Below, in pieces: positions 8,581 to 19,800 of a stretch of 29,550 nucleotides of DNA; position 1 is the stretch's first letter, and each line of letters begins with the position of its first letter. This DNA comes from Strigomonas culicis (lineage: Eukaryota; Euglenozoa; Kinetoplastea; Trypanosomatida; Trypanosomatidae), in assembly GCA_000482145.1 (NCBI GenBank), contig AUXH01000196.1, positions 1 through 29,550 of the forward strand, in the 5' to 3' direction. The position numbers and the translations under genes are program-made. The notes under the pieces were generated by a model that saw only the letters and a program-made list of their open reading frames with translations, ran no database searches and was not told the origin of the DNA.

Positions 8581-8645
8581 TAAGGAGCATAAGAGTCGTT
8601 ACATATAAAGAGTACTTTTTTTCTGAGACGCTAGAAACCCGTTTC

Positions 8646-8657
8646 ATGTTAGAGTGA
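8646..8657 (+). other. Possible three-codon upstream ORF
   Basis: ATG TTA GAG TGA lies 47 nt before the start of the ligase gene. It would be in the mRNA if the acceptor at 8553-8554 or 8625-8626 is used, and could lower translation. It may also be chance. Confidence 0.3.
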
Positions 8658-8704
8658 ATCAGCACGCAAATACGAAAACAAAAGGAAGACACTGACTACT
8701 CGAG

Positions 8705-9868
8705 ATGACTTCCAGCAGTACGGGTATGTACTACAAGGGCAAGTCCAGCTTCTCCGTGTACGAGGAGATGGAGAAGCAGCTGCAGGACGCGGGATGGAGC
8801 TCCATGCCGCTCTCCCGCATTGCCATCTGCGATATCATTCTCGGCGACCGCTTCAAGATCCCGTACGTGCAGCTGCGCTGCGAGCCGATGGCGCCGAGCT
8901 CGCGCCTCGGCGGGGTGCGCTGGATCAACTACTTCAAGGGCTCGAACTACCTGACCATGAAGGCGCACATGGCGCAGGTGCTCAAGACGATGGACAGCAC
9001 GTCCTCCGAGTGGATGCCGGAGACGTACGTCCTTGGCGGCGATCAGAAGATCAAGGCGGATGAGCGGGAAGGCATGATGGCCGCCGCCACAGCGGCGGAA
9101 AACGCGACGTGGATTATCAAGCCGGGCTCCGGCGCGAAGGGGAAGGGTATCCTCATTGTGCGCGGCTCGCAGCCGATCCGGGAGCTGATCGAGTCGCACC
9201 CCGAGCACTCGAAGCTGACGTACGCCGTGCAGCGCTACGTGGACCGGCCGCTGCTGCTCACGCACGGCCGCAAGTTCGACATCCGCGTGTGGACGCTGCT
9301 GACGAGCCCCTACTCCATCTACGCCTTCTCCCAGGCGAGCTGCCGCACCGCCAGCGCGCCGTACGACCCGGACCAGATCGACGACACGCTGGCGCACCTG
9401 ACGAACCACTGCCTGCAGGAGGGCGCCGCAGACTTTGGGCGGTACGAGGACGGCAACGAGCTGTGGCTGCCGGAGCTGCAGGCGTACCTGGAAGGCAGGG
9501 GCGAACCCGCGTCCGTGCTGCGGGCGGACATCGTGGGGCAGATGGCGAACATCGTCGTGCGCACGCTGCTCGCGATGCGCCCCGAGATGGAGGTCGGCCC
9601 CGAGGAGGCGTTTCAGTGCTTCCAGCTCTTCGGCTACGACATGCTCGTGGACGAGAGCTACCGCGTGCACCTTCTGGAGATCAACGGCTCGCCCGGCGTC
9701 GCAGAGCGCTGGCTGTCGACCGTGGTGCGGCAGGCGCGCCAGCTGCTGGGGTGCGGCGACGGCGGCGCGCCCGTGGCGACGCGGTGGGACATCGACAAGG
9801 CGGAGCTGGTGCGGCTGTGGCAGGTGGGTGACCCGGTGCCCGCCGGCATGCACGCCAGCATTGTGTAG
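8705..9868 (+). CDS. TTL: Tubulin-tyrosine ligase (ATP-grasp)
   Basis: The protein has 387 residues, close to vertebrate TTL (377). ATP-grasp elements of the TTL family appear in order: WIIKPGSGAKGKGI (136-149), RKFDIRVW (189-196), HLTNHCLQ (231-238), FQLFGYDM and the metal-binding LLEINGSPG (323-331, Glu325 and Asn327). The HLTNHC and YEDGNE features and the compact size without an extension resemble true TTL more than the polyglutamylase or polyglycylase TTLLs. The expected reaction is ATP-dependent re-addition of tyrosine to the C-terminus of detyrosinated alpha-tubulin, important for subpellicular and flagellar microtubules. It is cytosolic, with no signal peptide. A glutamylase activity cannot be excluded from motifs alone. 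Confidence 0.92.
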   Translation: MTSSSTGMYYKGKSSFSVYEEMEKQLQDAGWSSMPLSRIAICDIILGDRFKIPYVQLRCEPMAPSSRLGGVRWINYFKGSNYLTMKAHMAQVLKTMDSTSSEWMPETYVLGGDQKIKADEREGMMAAATAAENATWIIKPGSGAKGKGILIVRGSQPIRELIESHPEHSKLTYAVQRYVDRPLLLTHGRKFDIRVWTLLTSPYSIYAFSQASCRTASAPYDPDQIDDTLAHLTNHCLQEGAADFGRYEDGNELWLPELQAYLEGRGEPASVLRADIVGQMANIVVRTLLAMRPEMEVGPEEAFQCFQLFGYDMLVDESYRVHLLEINGSPGVAERWLSTVVRQARQLLGCGDGGAPVATRWDIDKAELVRLWQVGDPVPAGMHASIV

Positions 9869-9989
9869 CGGCGGTGCGGGTACGCACCATCGCGTGGCCG
9901 TCGCTCACGGTCGCATGGAAAGGGGTAACATAGACACGATGCAGCTTCCACGGCGCACAGCGCCTCTGCTGCTGTTGAATACCCCTTTC

Positions 9990-10020
9990 TCTTATTGTTA
10001 TTGTTATTACTATTATTACT
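9990..10020. repeat. Imperfect TTATTG/TTACTA trinucleotide-like repeat
   Basis: The sequence is built of TATTGT and TATTAC units. It is a short low-complexity 3' UTR repeat. Confidence 0.75.
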
Positions 10021-10109
10021 GTTCTATGTTTGAGGCGCTTTGTGTTTATGAATCGGCGTTTTTGTTTTGTTGGTGTTGTTTCTCTCTCACACTCTGCCTT
10101 ACGGTTACC

Positions 10110-10171
10110 ACCTCTCTCTCTGCCCCATTATCACGCCTTCTGTTTTTATTGCTTTTGACCGTGTACTGTAG
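10110..10171 (+). promoter_or_regulatory. Pyrimidine tract and trans-splice acceptor almost abutting the start codon
   Basis: A long pyrimidine-rich run ends in GTACTGTAG with AG at 10170-10171. The next ATG begins at 10174, so the native 5' UTR would be only two nucleotides besides the spliced leader. Confidence 0.55.
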
Positions 10172-10173
10172 AA

Positions 10174-10572
10174 ATGTCAGGTGTCAAGAAAACGACTTCG
10201 AGGAAGCGACCGGCCTCGGCGCTGGAGGAGGCGGTGCGCGCGGTAGCACCCACCGCCCCGCCGCCACTCGCGCCGGAGCCGTCCGCGCCGAGCCCCGTCG
10301 CGAGCACGGACGCGCCCAAGGTGATCATGTCACACGCGCAGCGGCGCAAGCTGAAGAAGGCCCCCGTCGTGGTGACGGCGGAGATGAAGGAGGAGATGCG
10401 GGAGCGCAAGAGAGAGCACCGCAAGTACATGCGCATGCTCAAGTCGAACGGCGCGCGCCGCAAGGTCGCGAAGATACTGGAGAAGCGTCAGCGCGACGAG
10501 AGCGCGGTCGAGGAGGCCATGAACGCATTCGACACCAGCTTCCGCCCTAGAAAGAAGGGCAGAACCGAGTAG
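10174..10572 (+). CDS. Small basic protein, probably nuclear or nucleolar, 132 aa
   Basis: I cannot name the family. The N-terminus is basic (KKTTSRKRPAS, residues 5-15), followed by an Ala/Pro-rich linker (about 20-50). A strongly basic helical region (about 55-110) then carries QRRKLKKAP, RERKREHRKYMRML and RRKVAKILEKRQ. The C-terminus ends in RPRKKGRTE, a candidate nuclear localisation signal. The composition is like small ribosome-biogenesis or RNA-binding factors, but that is inference. The start is the first ATG after a strong pyrimidine tract and AG, leaving a tiny 5' UTR. Codon use is GC-biased as in neighbouring genes, which supports a real gene. Confidence 0.78.
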   Translation: MSGVKKTTSRKRPASALEEAVRAVAPTAPPPLAPEPSAPSPVASTDAPKVIMSHAQRRKLKKAPVVVTAEMKEEMRERKREHRKYMRMLKSNGARRKVAKILEKRQRDESAVEEAMNAFDTSFRPRKKGRTE

Positions 10573-10875
10573 TGCTACGGAACGGCAAACACACTTCCTT
10601 CATCCACCCTTTGATAATATCACGAGTAATCATAATTCAATCGTTTTTCTTTTGTAGTATCCTCAATTGTTGCAACGTTACTTAAAGTGATTCTCTGTTT
10701 TCTTTATGTCTGCTCGGCTGCGATTAGCACTTCTTTTTTTCTGTTCCTTTTCCTTTCTTCTTTCCCAATTCTGTAGAGTATTTTTATTTCTTTTTTTTGT
10801 TATAACCAAGATTTGTTTTTGTACTTGTTTTTTTTTCTTTTAAATATACATTATATAGGCGAAGAATAGTAAGCG
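10573..10875. other. Intergenic spacer before the dynein gene
   Basis: No gene is seen. It is T-rich with several pyrimidine tracts (about 10728-10785 and 10813-10841) and several AGs, so more than one splice site is possible for the dynein mRNA. Confidence 0.6.
10813..10858 (+). promoter_or_regulatory. T-rich tract and trans-splice acceptor for the dynein heavy chain
   Basis: A T-rich run is followed by TTATATAG with AG at 10857-10858, 17 nt before the dynein ATG. An alternative AG after an earlier tract is at about 10776. Confidence 0.5.
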
Positions 10876-13800
10876 ATGAGTAAGAAGACGCGCGCTTCCC
10901 TGGGCGAGGTCCCGGAGGAGCTGTTGAAAGGCAAAAGCCAGAAGGAGCAGGCCGGCATCACGCGCGGCTACCTTGCCAAGACGCGCATGGAGGAGAAGGA
11001 GCTGCCCGGCGTGACGTCGCTCGCGCAGCAGCGCTACGTGGCGCCGGAGAAGCCGGTGGTGCCCAACAAGTCCAAGACGATGCCGAAGCGACCCTTGCTG
11101 GCCAAGGGGTCGCTCAGCAAGGACGACCCGTCGAAGCCCCCGGTGGCCGTGCACGTGCCCAAGTCGCTGCGCCACCTCATGGCGAAGGACGACGCGCGCG
11201 ACCGCGGGCGGAAGAGCCTCATGTACGCCAGCGTGGCGCCGGGCGCCGCGTTCGCGCCGCCGGGAGAGGTCCCGGCGTCGACGACCGCCGCGGCGGTGGG
11301 CCCCGACACGTGCGAGCGCGTCGGGCTGCACTACGCGCCCCTGTCGAACATCCGCACGACGTACCAGAACGAGGAGATGGACAAGCGGCCGCACCAGGGC
11401 GTGCGGGACCGCGAGGAGCTGCCCGCTGGCGCGACCGCGGTGCAGAGCGCCTTCTTCGACTTGGAGGACTTCGACAGCAAGACGGACGACCCGTGTCCGC
11501 CGCAGCAGCTGGCCAAGTTGGGCGGCGCGGCCGGCACCCCGGCTCGCTCCCGCTGCCACAACAGCATGAGCGAGGTGGTGTGGGCGCCCTGTCGCGTGAT
11601 CGAATACGACAAGGACAAGGAGAAGTTCGAGATTGTGTGGCCGGACGGCAAGTCCAAGTGGACGAAGCGGCTCAACATCATCTTCGACTTCGAGGACGAG
11701 GAGAAGTGGCGTGAGCGCGTGCGGCGCGCGGACCGATACCGTGAGGAGTTCGAGGCGGCCATCCGCGAGAGCCGCTACATCGAGTCGATCCCGGACGCGG
11801 CCGTCACGCCTATGAACCAAGACCAGATGGACCGCATCATCGAGCTCATGGCGAAGGAGTTCTCCGTCTCCTCACTGCACGTGGTGCAGCAGTGCACGGA
11901 GCAGGCGGAGCGGTTCTACTACATGGCCGCGAAGAAGGCGGTGCACGCGTACCACATGCGCAGCGCGGAGGAGCAGCGGCGCCTCGCACCGTGTCACCTG
12001 CCGGCCTTCCCGCCGGAGCCCATCCCGTCGCTGCGGAACCTGAAGGGCACCATCTTCACGCCGTCGCCGAACTACAGCGAGGCGCGGTCCTTCATCGCGG
12101 ACAACCTGTTCCAGGTGCAGGGCTTGCTGCAGTCCACGCTGCACGCGATCCACACCATCTGGTTCGACTACGCGCCGCGCGCCCTGTGCGTCGCCTCCTT
12201 CCTCGACACCCCGCTGCAGCTGCAGTACTTCGTCGACGCACAGTCGCAGCACGGCTCGGCGACCTCCGAGAAGCTGCGCGGCGAGTGGACCTCGACGGTG
12301 CACTCGACGATACAGAACAACCTGGATGCCCACTTCAACTTCTACGAGAACAACATGGAGCGCTACACGCGCAGCAACATGTGCCGCTTCGTCTCACTGG
12401 TGAACACCATGATGAGCTCGCAGCTGCGCTCCCTCATTGTCAAATCGATGGAGGCGTACACGAAATTCATCGCCACGTACGGCGTGGCCAGCGACGACGA
12501 GGACGCGGAGATGGAGCAGCTGCCGGAGGACGTGCGGGAGCGCGCGCACTGGGACGCGCGCGAGGAGGAGCTGGCGCAGAAGCAGAGGGAGCTGCAGGAG
12601 AGGGCGGCGGCCGACCGTGCCAAGGCACCCAAGCCCAGCAAGAGCGCGGCGGCAGCAGCGGAGAGGAGCCCGGAGGAGGAGGAGGAGAACATCGCGCCCT
12701 TCGTGTGGCGCCTGGGCGTGTACACGAACGAGGTGCCCTACACGCAGCGGGTGGTGAATCTCACGCAGCGCATCAACGGCCTCCGGCCTCTTTTCGCCCT
12801 GAAGCTCGTCGACACGAGCGGCTGCATCGTCTTCTCGCCCGCGCTGGAGGACGTGGCGAAGGAGGTGCAGGACGCCTTCCAGCAGTGCCTGCGCTACAGC
12901 AGCCAGGTGCACGGCATGGGCGACCAGCTGTTCCCTCTCTTGGAGATGAATCCGTTCTTTCTCGTTCCCATTCCCGAGGACGAGCCCTTCGTGCTGGAGT
13001 GCCGTGAGACCATACGCCAGACGCTGGAGGACAACGCGGAGGCACCCATCCAACTCCAGCAGATGTATAAAGAGTTTGAGTACATATTAGAAAACAGTTC
13101 GGAGGAGATCGCCGAGGAGGCGGTGCTGGAGAATCTCTCGCTTGATGAATTTGATCTCGTGTTTGAGCGCCTGACCCGCGACATTGACCGCATCTCGGAG
13201 CGGACACCCAACTATGTAAAATATGAGCTCTACGCGGTGGACTGTCAGGAGATCAAGAACACGCTGATTCGCAAGGCCAATCACTTGATGGCGGCGCTCA
13301 TGGAGGTCGTCGCCAGCAGGCTGAGGGAGGACAACGCGGTTGTCATCAACAGCTACGAGGCGATTTATCAACGCCTGTCGATCGAGCCCACGACGCCGGA
13401 GGAGCTTCAGCAGCAGCGCTCCTACCTGGACAGCGTTCCCGAGAAGGAGGCCGCCATACAGACGAACTTCGCGACGGTGACGGAGGGCAACAGCCTCTTG
13501 CTCAAGTACCGCTTTCTCGTCTCGGAGGAGGACTTTGTGCAGTACTGGGTGGCCTACGAGTGGCCGCGCAAGCTGCAGCAGTTCATGGAGGACCGCAACT
13601 TCCGCTTCAAGGAGACTCGCAACGTGTTCATGCAGAAACTGCGCGAGCAGAACGACGTGCTCTCGTACGACATCATGCAGCTCGCGGCCTCGGTGGAGGA
13701 CTTCGCGCACCTCGGCGACGACGCGCGGACGGAGGAGTTCAACGAGCGCGCGAAGGAGATCGCCGCGCTCATCAAGAAGTACCAGGATCAGGTGGTGCTG

Positions 13801-16800
13801 TACAACAGCCACGAGGAGCTGTTCAACCTCGCCCCGTCGCAGTACCCGCAGCTCAAGGAGCTGCGCGTGCGGTTTGAGCCCTACTCGACCCTGTGGGAGA
13901 TCGCGAGCGCCTTCAACGCCGAGTCGGAGCGCTGGCTCAACACGCGCCTCGCCTCCCTCGTGCCCGTGGAGGTGGACCAGAAGATCACGGACTGGAGCAA
14001 GAAGCTGACGCAGATCAGCCGCGTCATCAAGGAGACGGAGCCGTCGGAGGTCCTGCACCACCTGCGCGAGAACATGGACCGCTTCAAGCCGAACATCCCC
14101 TTGTTGTACTCGCTCCGCAGCAACCTGCAGGCGTCGCACTGGCGCGCCATCTACCAGCAATGCGGCGTGCCGCGGGACAAACAGGGCTTCGGCCCCGGCG
14201 GCGTGGACAACAATGACCAGCGACCCTTCTCCGACTTTGTGAAGCTTGGCATGCTGAACTATGCGCAGCAGGTGGAGGCGATCGCGACCGTGGCGCAGAA
14301 GACGTACGAGCTGGAGTCCGAGCTGATGACGATGGAGGGCGAGTGGAAGAAGCTTCTCTTTGAGATGGAGCCCTACCAGGACACGTACAAGCTCAAGGCG
14401 AACGACGCCATGCAGCTGACGCTCGACGAGCACATCCTGAAGACGCAGTCCATGTTGGGGAAGCCCATTGTGCGCCAGGCACCGGCGCTGCAGGCGCGCG
14501 TGTCGCAGTGGGAGAAGCAGCTGAACAACATGCAGAGCACGATGGATGAGTGGTTCAAGTGCCAGAACACGTGGGCGTACTTGGAGCCCATCTTCTCGTC
14601 CGCGGATATCTCGCGGAGCCTCCCGAAGGAGAAGCAGCTCTTCGTGGAGATCGACGACAACTGGCACACGATCATGGAGCACACCCGCACGACGCCGCAG
14701 GTCCTTACGCGGTGCCAGGACGAGACCCTGATGAAGACGCTGAGCGACGCGAACATGACGCTGGATGTGATCCTCAAGAAGCTGCAGCAGTTCCTGGAGA
14801 CGAAGCGCATGGCGTTCCCGCGCTTCTACTTCATCTCGAACGAGGAGCTGCTGCAGATTCTGTCCGACAGCAAGGACCCGTTTCTGGTGCAGCCGTACCT
14901 CTGCAAGTGCTTCGAGGGCATCAAGCGCATCCAGTTCGCGGACCACCACGACATCATCGGGATGGAGTCCGCGGAGGGCGAGGTGGTTCCATTCATCAAG
15001 AAGGTGAACCCGGGGGACCAGAACAACCAAGTGGAGCTGTGGCTGCAGGTGGTCGAGACCGTCATGAAGGAGTCCATCCGCGACCAGCTGCATCAGGCGA
15101 TCGGCGACTACGCGGGCAGCAAGCGGACGGACTTCATCCGCAAGTGGCCCGGCCAGGTCGTGCTCGCCATCTGCTCCTTCTTCTGGACGCTGGAGGCGAC
15201 GCAGGCGATGAAGGACGAGGGCGTCGTGGGGCTCTCGACCTACCACGAGAAATGCATCCAGCAGCTCGACGATCTCATCATTCTCGTCCGCGACAAGGAC
15301 CTCGCCGCGGTGCAGCGCTGCACCCTGGAGGCGCTGGTGGTCATCGAGGTGCACTCGAAGGACATCATTGGGCTCCTGTGCGAAAAGGGCGTCGACTCGC
15401 CGAGCAGCTTCGACTGGCTCGCGCAGCTCCGCTACTACTGGGAGGAGGACAATCTGCGGGTGAACCAGGTGAACGCCGCCCTGCCGTACGGCTACGAGTA
15501 CCTCGGCAACACCGGGCGGCTGGTCATCACGCCGCTGACGGACCGCTGCTACCGCACGCTGCTGGGCGCCCTGCACCTCAACTACGGCGGCGCGCCGGAG
15601 GGCCCCGCGGGCACCGGCAAGACGGAGACGACGAAGGACCTCGCGAAGGCACTGGGCAAGTACTGCGTTGTCTATAACTGCTCGGACCAGATTTCGGCCA
15701 AGGACATGGCGAAGCTGTTCAAGGGCCTGACGCAGTCCGGCTCATGGGGCTGTTTCGATGAGTTCAACCGTATTGAGATTCAGGTGCTCTCCGTTATTGC
15801 GCAGCAGGTGGCGACGATCCAGGACGCGATCATCGAGAAGCGCAACGAGTTCATCTTCGAGGGAGCGCAGATCCGGTTGGACACGGGGTGCGCCATCTTC
15901 ATCACGATGAACCCCGGCTACGCTGGCCGTGCGGAGCTGCCGGACAACTTGAAGGCGCTGTTCCGACCGGTGGCGATGATGGTCCCCAACTACGCCATGA
16001 TCGGCGAGATCCAGCTCTACTCGTACGGCTTCCTGCACGGCAAGGTGCTGTCGGAGAAGATTGTGGCCACGTACCGTCTGTGCTCGGAGCAGCTCTCCTC
16101 GCAGGACCACTACGACTACGGCATGCGTGCGGTCAAGTCCGTCTTGACAGCGGCGGGCCGCCTGAAGCGTACGTACCCGGACGGCGATGAGATGATACTG
16201 ATGCTCCGTTCGATTAAGGATGTCAACCTCCCCAAATTTCTGTCCCAAGACGTGGAGCTCTTCAAGGGCATCGTGTCGGATCTCTTCCCGGACGTGACGT
16301 TGCCGCCGTCCGACTACGACAACATGCACCGTGCGCTGGAGAAGGTGTGCGACAAGAAGAACATTCAGGTGACCACGTATTTCGAGGAGAAGGTGTACCA
16401 AACGTATGAGATGATCTGCGTCCGCCACGGTATGATGCTGGTCGGCTACTCCTTCGGAGGCAAGACGAAGATCCTGCAGTGCCTGTCCGGTGCACTGGGA
16501 GAGATGGAGGCGGAGCAGCTCGAGGCGCGCACGCGTCTCGTCACCGTCAACCCCAAGTCCGTCACGATGGCCCAGCTGTACGGTAATGTGGAGCTGTCGG
16601 GCGAGTGGACGGACGGCATCCTCTCGAGCCGCTTCCGGCAGATCGCGCAGGACACGTCGACCGACCGCAAGTGGCTCGTGCTGGATGGCCCTGTCGACGC
16701 CGTGTGGATTGAGAACATGAACACCGTTTTGGATGACAACAAGAAGCTATGCCTGCAGAACGGTGACATCATCCCCATGTCCAAAACGATGAATCTCATC

Positions 16801-19800
16801 TTCGAGGTGCAGGATCTGGCCCACGCGTCGCCGGCGACCGTGTCGCGCTGTGGTATGGTGTACGTGGAGCCGACCGCACTCGGGTGGCAGTGCCTCATCG
16901 ACTCCTTTCAGAAGGTGCTGCCGGACTACATCCGCGACGAGGAAAGCCTTTCCGGGGCGTTCACCACCCTCGTGGACACGTTCATGGAGCCTCTGCTGGA
17001 GTTTGTGCGCAAGAACGTCAGGACCATCATCCCGGTCGGCGCCAGCAACCTCGTGGACAGCTTCATCAAGCTATTCGCCACGTTCACGGGCATGTTCGAC
17101 GCGGAGAAGGCGCGTCAGGCGGCGGACGGCCCAGACGGTCATCTGCGCCTCATGCGCATGCGGCTCGAGGGGTGGTTTCTCTTCTCCGTCGTCTGGTCGA
17201 TCGGCGGGTGCCTCGACTACAAGGGCAGACACGCCTTTAACAACGCGCTTCACGACTGCGCCGCTGCGGCGACGCACTACAAGTTCTCCCTCCCGCTCCC
17301 CGAGCGAGCGCAATCCTTCTTCGACCTGAAGATACGGGACGACGCGGAGGTCCGCTTTGTGGATTGGGTGGAGTTGGTGCCCGAGCTGGATATCCCCGAG
17401 GGCAGCGAGTACCAGGACATCATTGTGCCGACGCGCGAGACGGCCAAGTACTCGTTTCTGGTGAAGCACATGATCAGCGGCCGGCACCCGGCCCTCCTCG
17501 TAGGCGACACGGGGACAGGCAAGACCATCCTCGTGAAGTCTCTCCTCAAGGCGCTGCCGCAGGACAGCTATAGCCTGAACATGATCCAGTTCTCGGCCCA
17601 AACGTCCGCGGCGCACCTGCAGAAGCTGGTCGACAGCAGCCTGGAGCGCCGCCGCAAGGGCTACTTCGGCCCGCCCATCAACAAGCAGATGGTCATCTTT
17701 ATTGACGACACCAACCTGCCCGTGTTGGAGGAGTACGGCGCGCAGCCGCCGATTGAGCTGCTGCGGCAGTTCCTCGACCACGGTGGCTGGTACAGCCACT
17801 CCAAGGAGAGCATTGAGTTCCGGAACATGGTGGACACGCTTCTGCTGTGCGCGATGGGGCCCGCTGGCGGCGGCCGTAACCCCATCACGCAGCGCTTCAC
17901 GCGCCACTTCAACGCATTCAGTGTCCCGTCGTTCGATGAGAGCACCCTCAAGACGATATTCACGCGGCTGGCGGACTGGATTCTCTCGAAGGGGTTTGCG
18001 TCGAACTTGCGCGCCCAGGGCAATGTGTTGGTGAGCGCCACGGTCGACCTGTACGAGACGCTGGTGGAGAACCTGAAGCCCTCGCCCGAGAAGTCGCACT
18101 ATACGTTCAACTTGCGCGACGTCAGCAAAGTGTTTCAAGGGATTGACATGGTGCACGCGCCCAACGTGGCGGACGAGGTCCAGCTGGCGGAGCTGTGGAT
18201 ACATGAGTCGCAACGCGCCTTCGCGGACCGCTTCATCAACGAGGAGGACACCCAGTGGTTCATCGGCGAGGCGCATACGCTGTGCAAGAAGCACTTCAAG
18301 ATCTCTCTCTCCAGCGCGCGTGACCACCCTCTTCTTTATTCCGCTATGACGAACGACGATGGCTTTTACATCCGCGTGAACGACATGGCCGCCGCCAGCC
18401 AGGAGCTGGAGCGTCGCATCGACATGTACAACATGGACGCGCATGGGAGCGAGCTGAATCTCGTCATCTTCAGCTACGTGCTGGAGCACGTGGCGCGCGT
18501 GAGCCGCGTGCTGAAGCAGCCCGGCGGCAACCTCATGCTCATCGGCGTGGGCGGCAGCGGCCGGCGCAGCTGCACGCGTCTCGCGGCCTACATCCAGGGC
18601 TGCGACTACGCGACGCTGACGGTCTCGAACGACTACGACCACACGGACTTCCTCGACGACATCCGCCAGCTGCTGCTGCGGACGGGCCAGAAGGGCTACT
18701 CGACCGCGTTCGTCATGTCCGACACCCAGATCACGGACGACGCCTTCCTGGAGGACGTGTGCAGCCTGCTCAACACGGGCGAGATCCCCGGCCTGTGGGA
18801 CACAAAGCAGGACAAGGAGGCGTACGAGAACGCAATGACGTCGCTGCGCGAGGTCAACAAGGGCCTGGGTCGCCCCGACACCGCGGAGGCGCTGCAGACG
18901 CTGTTTGTGGAGCGCTGCAAGAAGCACATGCACCTGGTGCTGTGCTTCTCGCCGCTGGGCAGCACGCTGCGCGACCGCCTGCGCAAGTTCCCGTCGCTCG
19001 TCAACTGCACCACGATCGACTGGTTCCGCGAGTGGCCCGAGGAGGGGCTGCGCACGGTGGCGGACCGCTTCCTGCAGGGCGTGGAGCTCACGAACGAGGA
19101 GCGGGCGTCCATCCGCGACATGTTCGTGGCGTTCCAGCAGCAGGTGCGGCAGATGGGCGTCGTGTACCTGGAGGAGGCCCACCAGCACACATACGTGACA
19201 CCGACGTCCTACCTCGACCTGCTGTCGACCTTCAGCCGCCTCCTCGGCGAGAAGCGCGAGGAGCTGTCCGGCATGCGGCACCGGTACGAGAACGGCCTGG
19301 CGCAGCTGAAGAAGACGGAGGACCAGGTGGAGGTGATGCAGAGGGAGCTGGCGGAGATGCGGCCCGAGCTGGCGAAGAAGCAAGAGGTGACCAACAAGCT
19401 CATCCAGCAGGTGGAGGCGGAGAGCAAGATCGCGGAGGAGCAACGGGCCATCGTCGCGGTGGACGAGGCGGCGGCCAATGAGCAGGCGTCGGCGGCGAAG
19501 GCCATCAAGGACGCGTCGCAGGAGAAGGTGGACGAGGCGCAGCCCCTCGTGGAGGAGGCCCAGCGCGCCGTGCAGGACCTAGACCCGAAGGCGCTGCAGG
19601 AGGTGAAGGCGCTCAAGACGCCGCCGCAGGGCGTAAAGTTTGTCATCGAGGTGCTCTGCACGCTGCTGGGCGGCAACTACAGGCCGAGGCCCATCCGCGA
19701 CCCTCTGACCGGCAAGACGACGCTGCCCTACTGGGAGCACGCGAAGACGGCGCTTCTCACCGGTGACTTCAAGAGCATCCTGCTCACCTCCTACCCGGAA

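Larger units (their letters stand above)
8329..8704. other. Intergenic spacer upstream of the tubulin-tyrosine ligase gene
   Basis: No gene is seen. It holds a T12-type tract near 8349, a C/T tract with AG at 8553-8554, a (CA)13 microsatellite, and a possible three-codon upstream ORF at 8646-8657. Confidence 0.6.
9869..10173. other. Intergenic spacer with TTATT-type repeats
   Basis: No gene is seen. It has an imperfect TAT/TGT/TAC trinucleotide run near 9990-10020 and C/T-rich stretches from about 10080 leading to the next splice acceptor. Confidence 0.6.

Noticed and set aside
13087..15576. Long minus-strand open frame of 829 codons opposite the dynein gene
   Set aside because: It is fully inside the dynein coding region, rich in Leu/Arg/Val/His as expected from the reverse complement of GC3-rich codons, and shows no domain. 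It is a shadow frame.
17071..19443. Minus-strand open frame of 790 codons opposite the dynein AAA region
   Set aside because: Same reasons: antisense of a GC-biased gene, no motifs, no splice signal on that strand.
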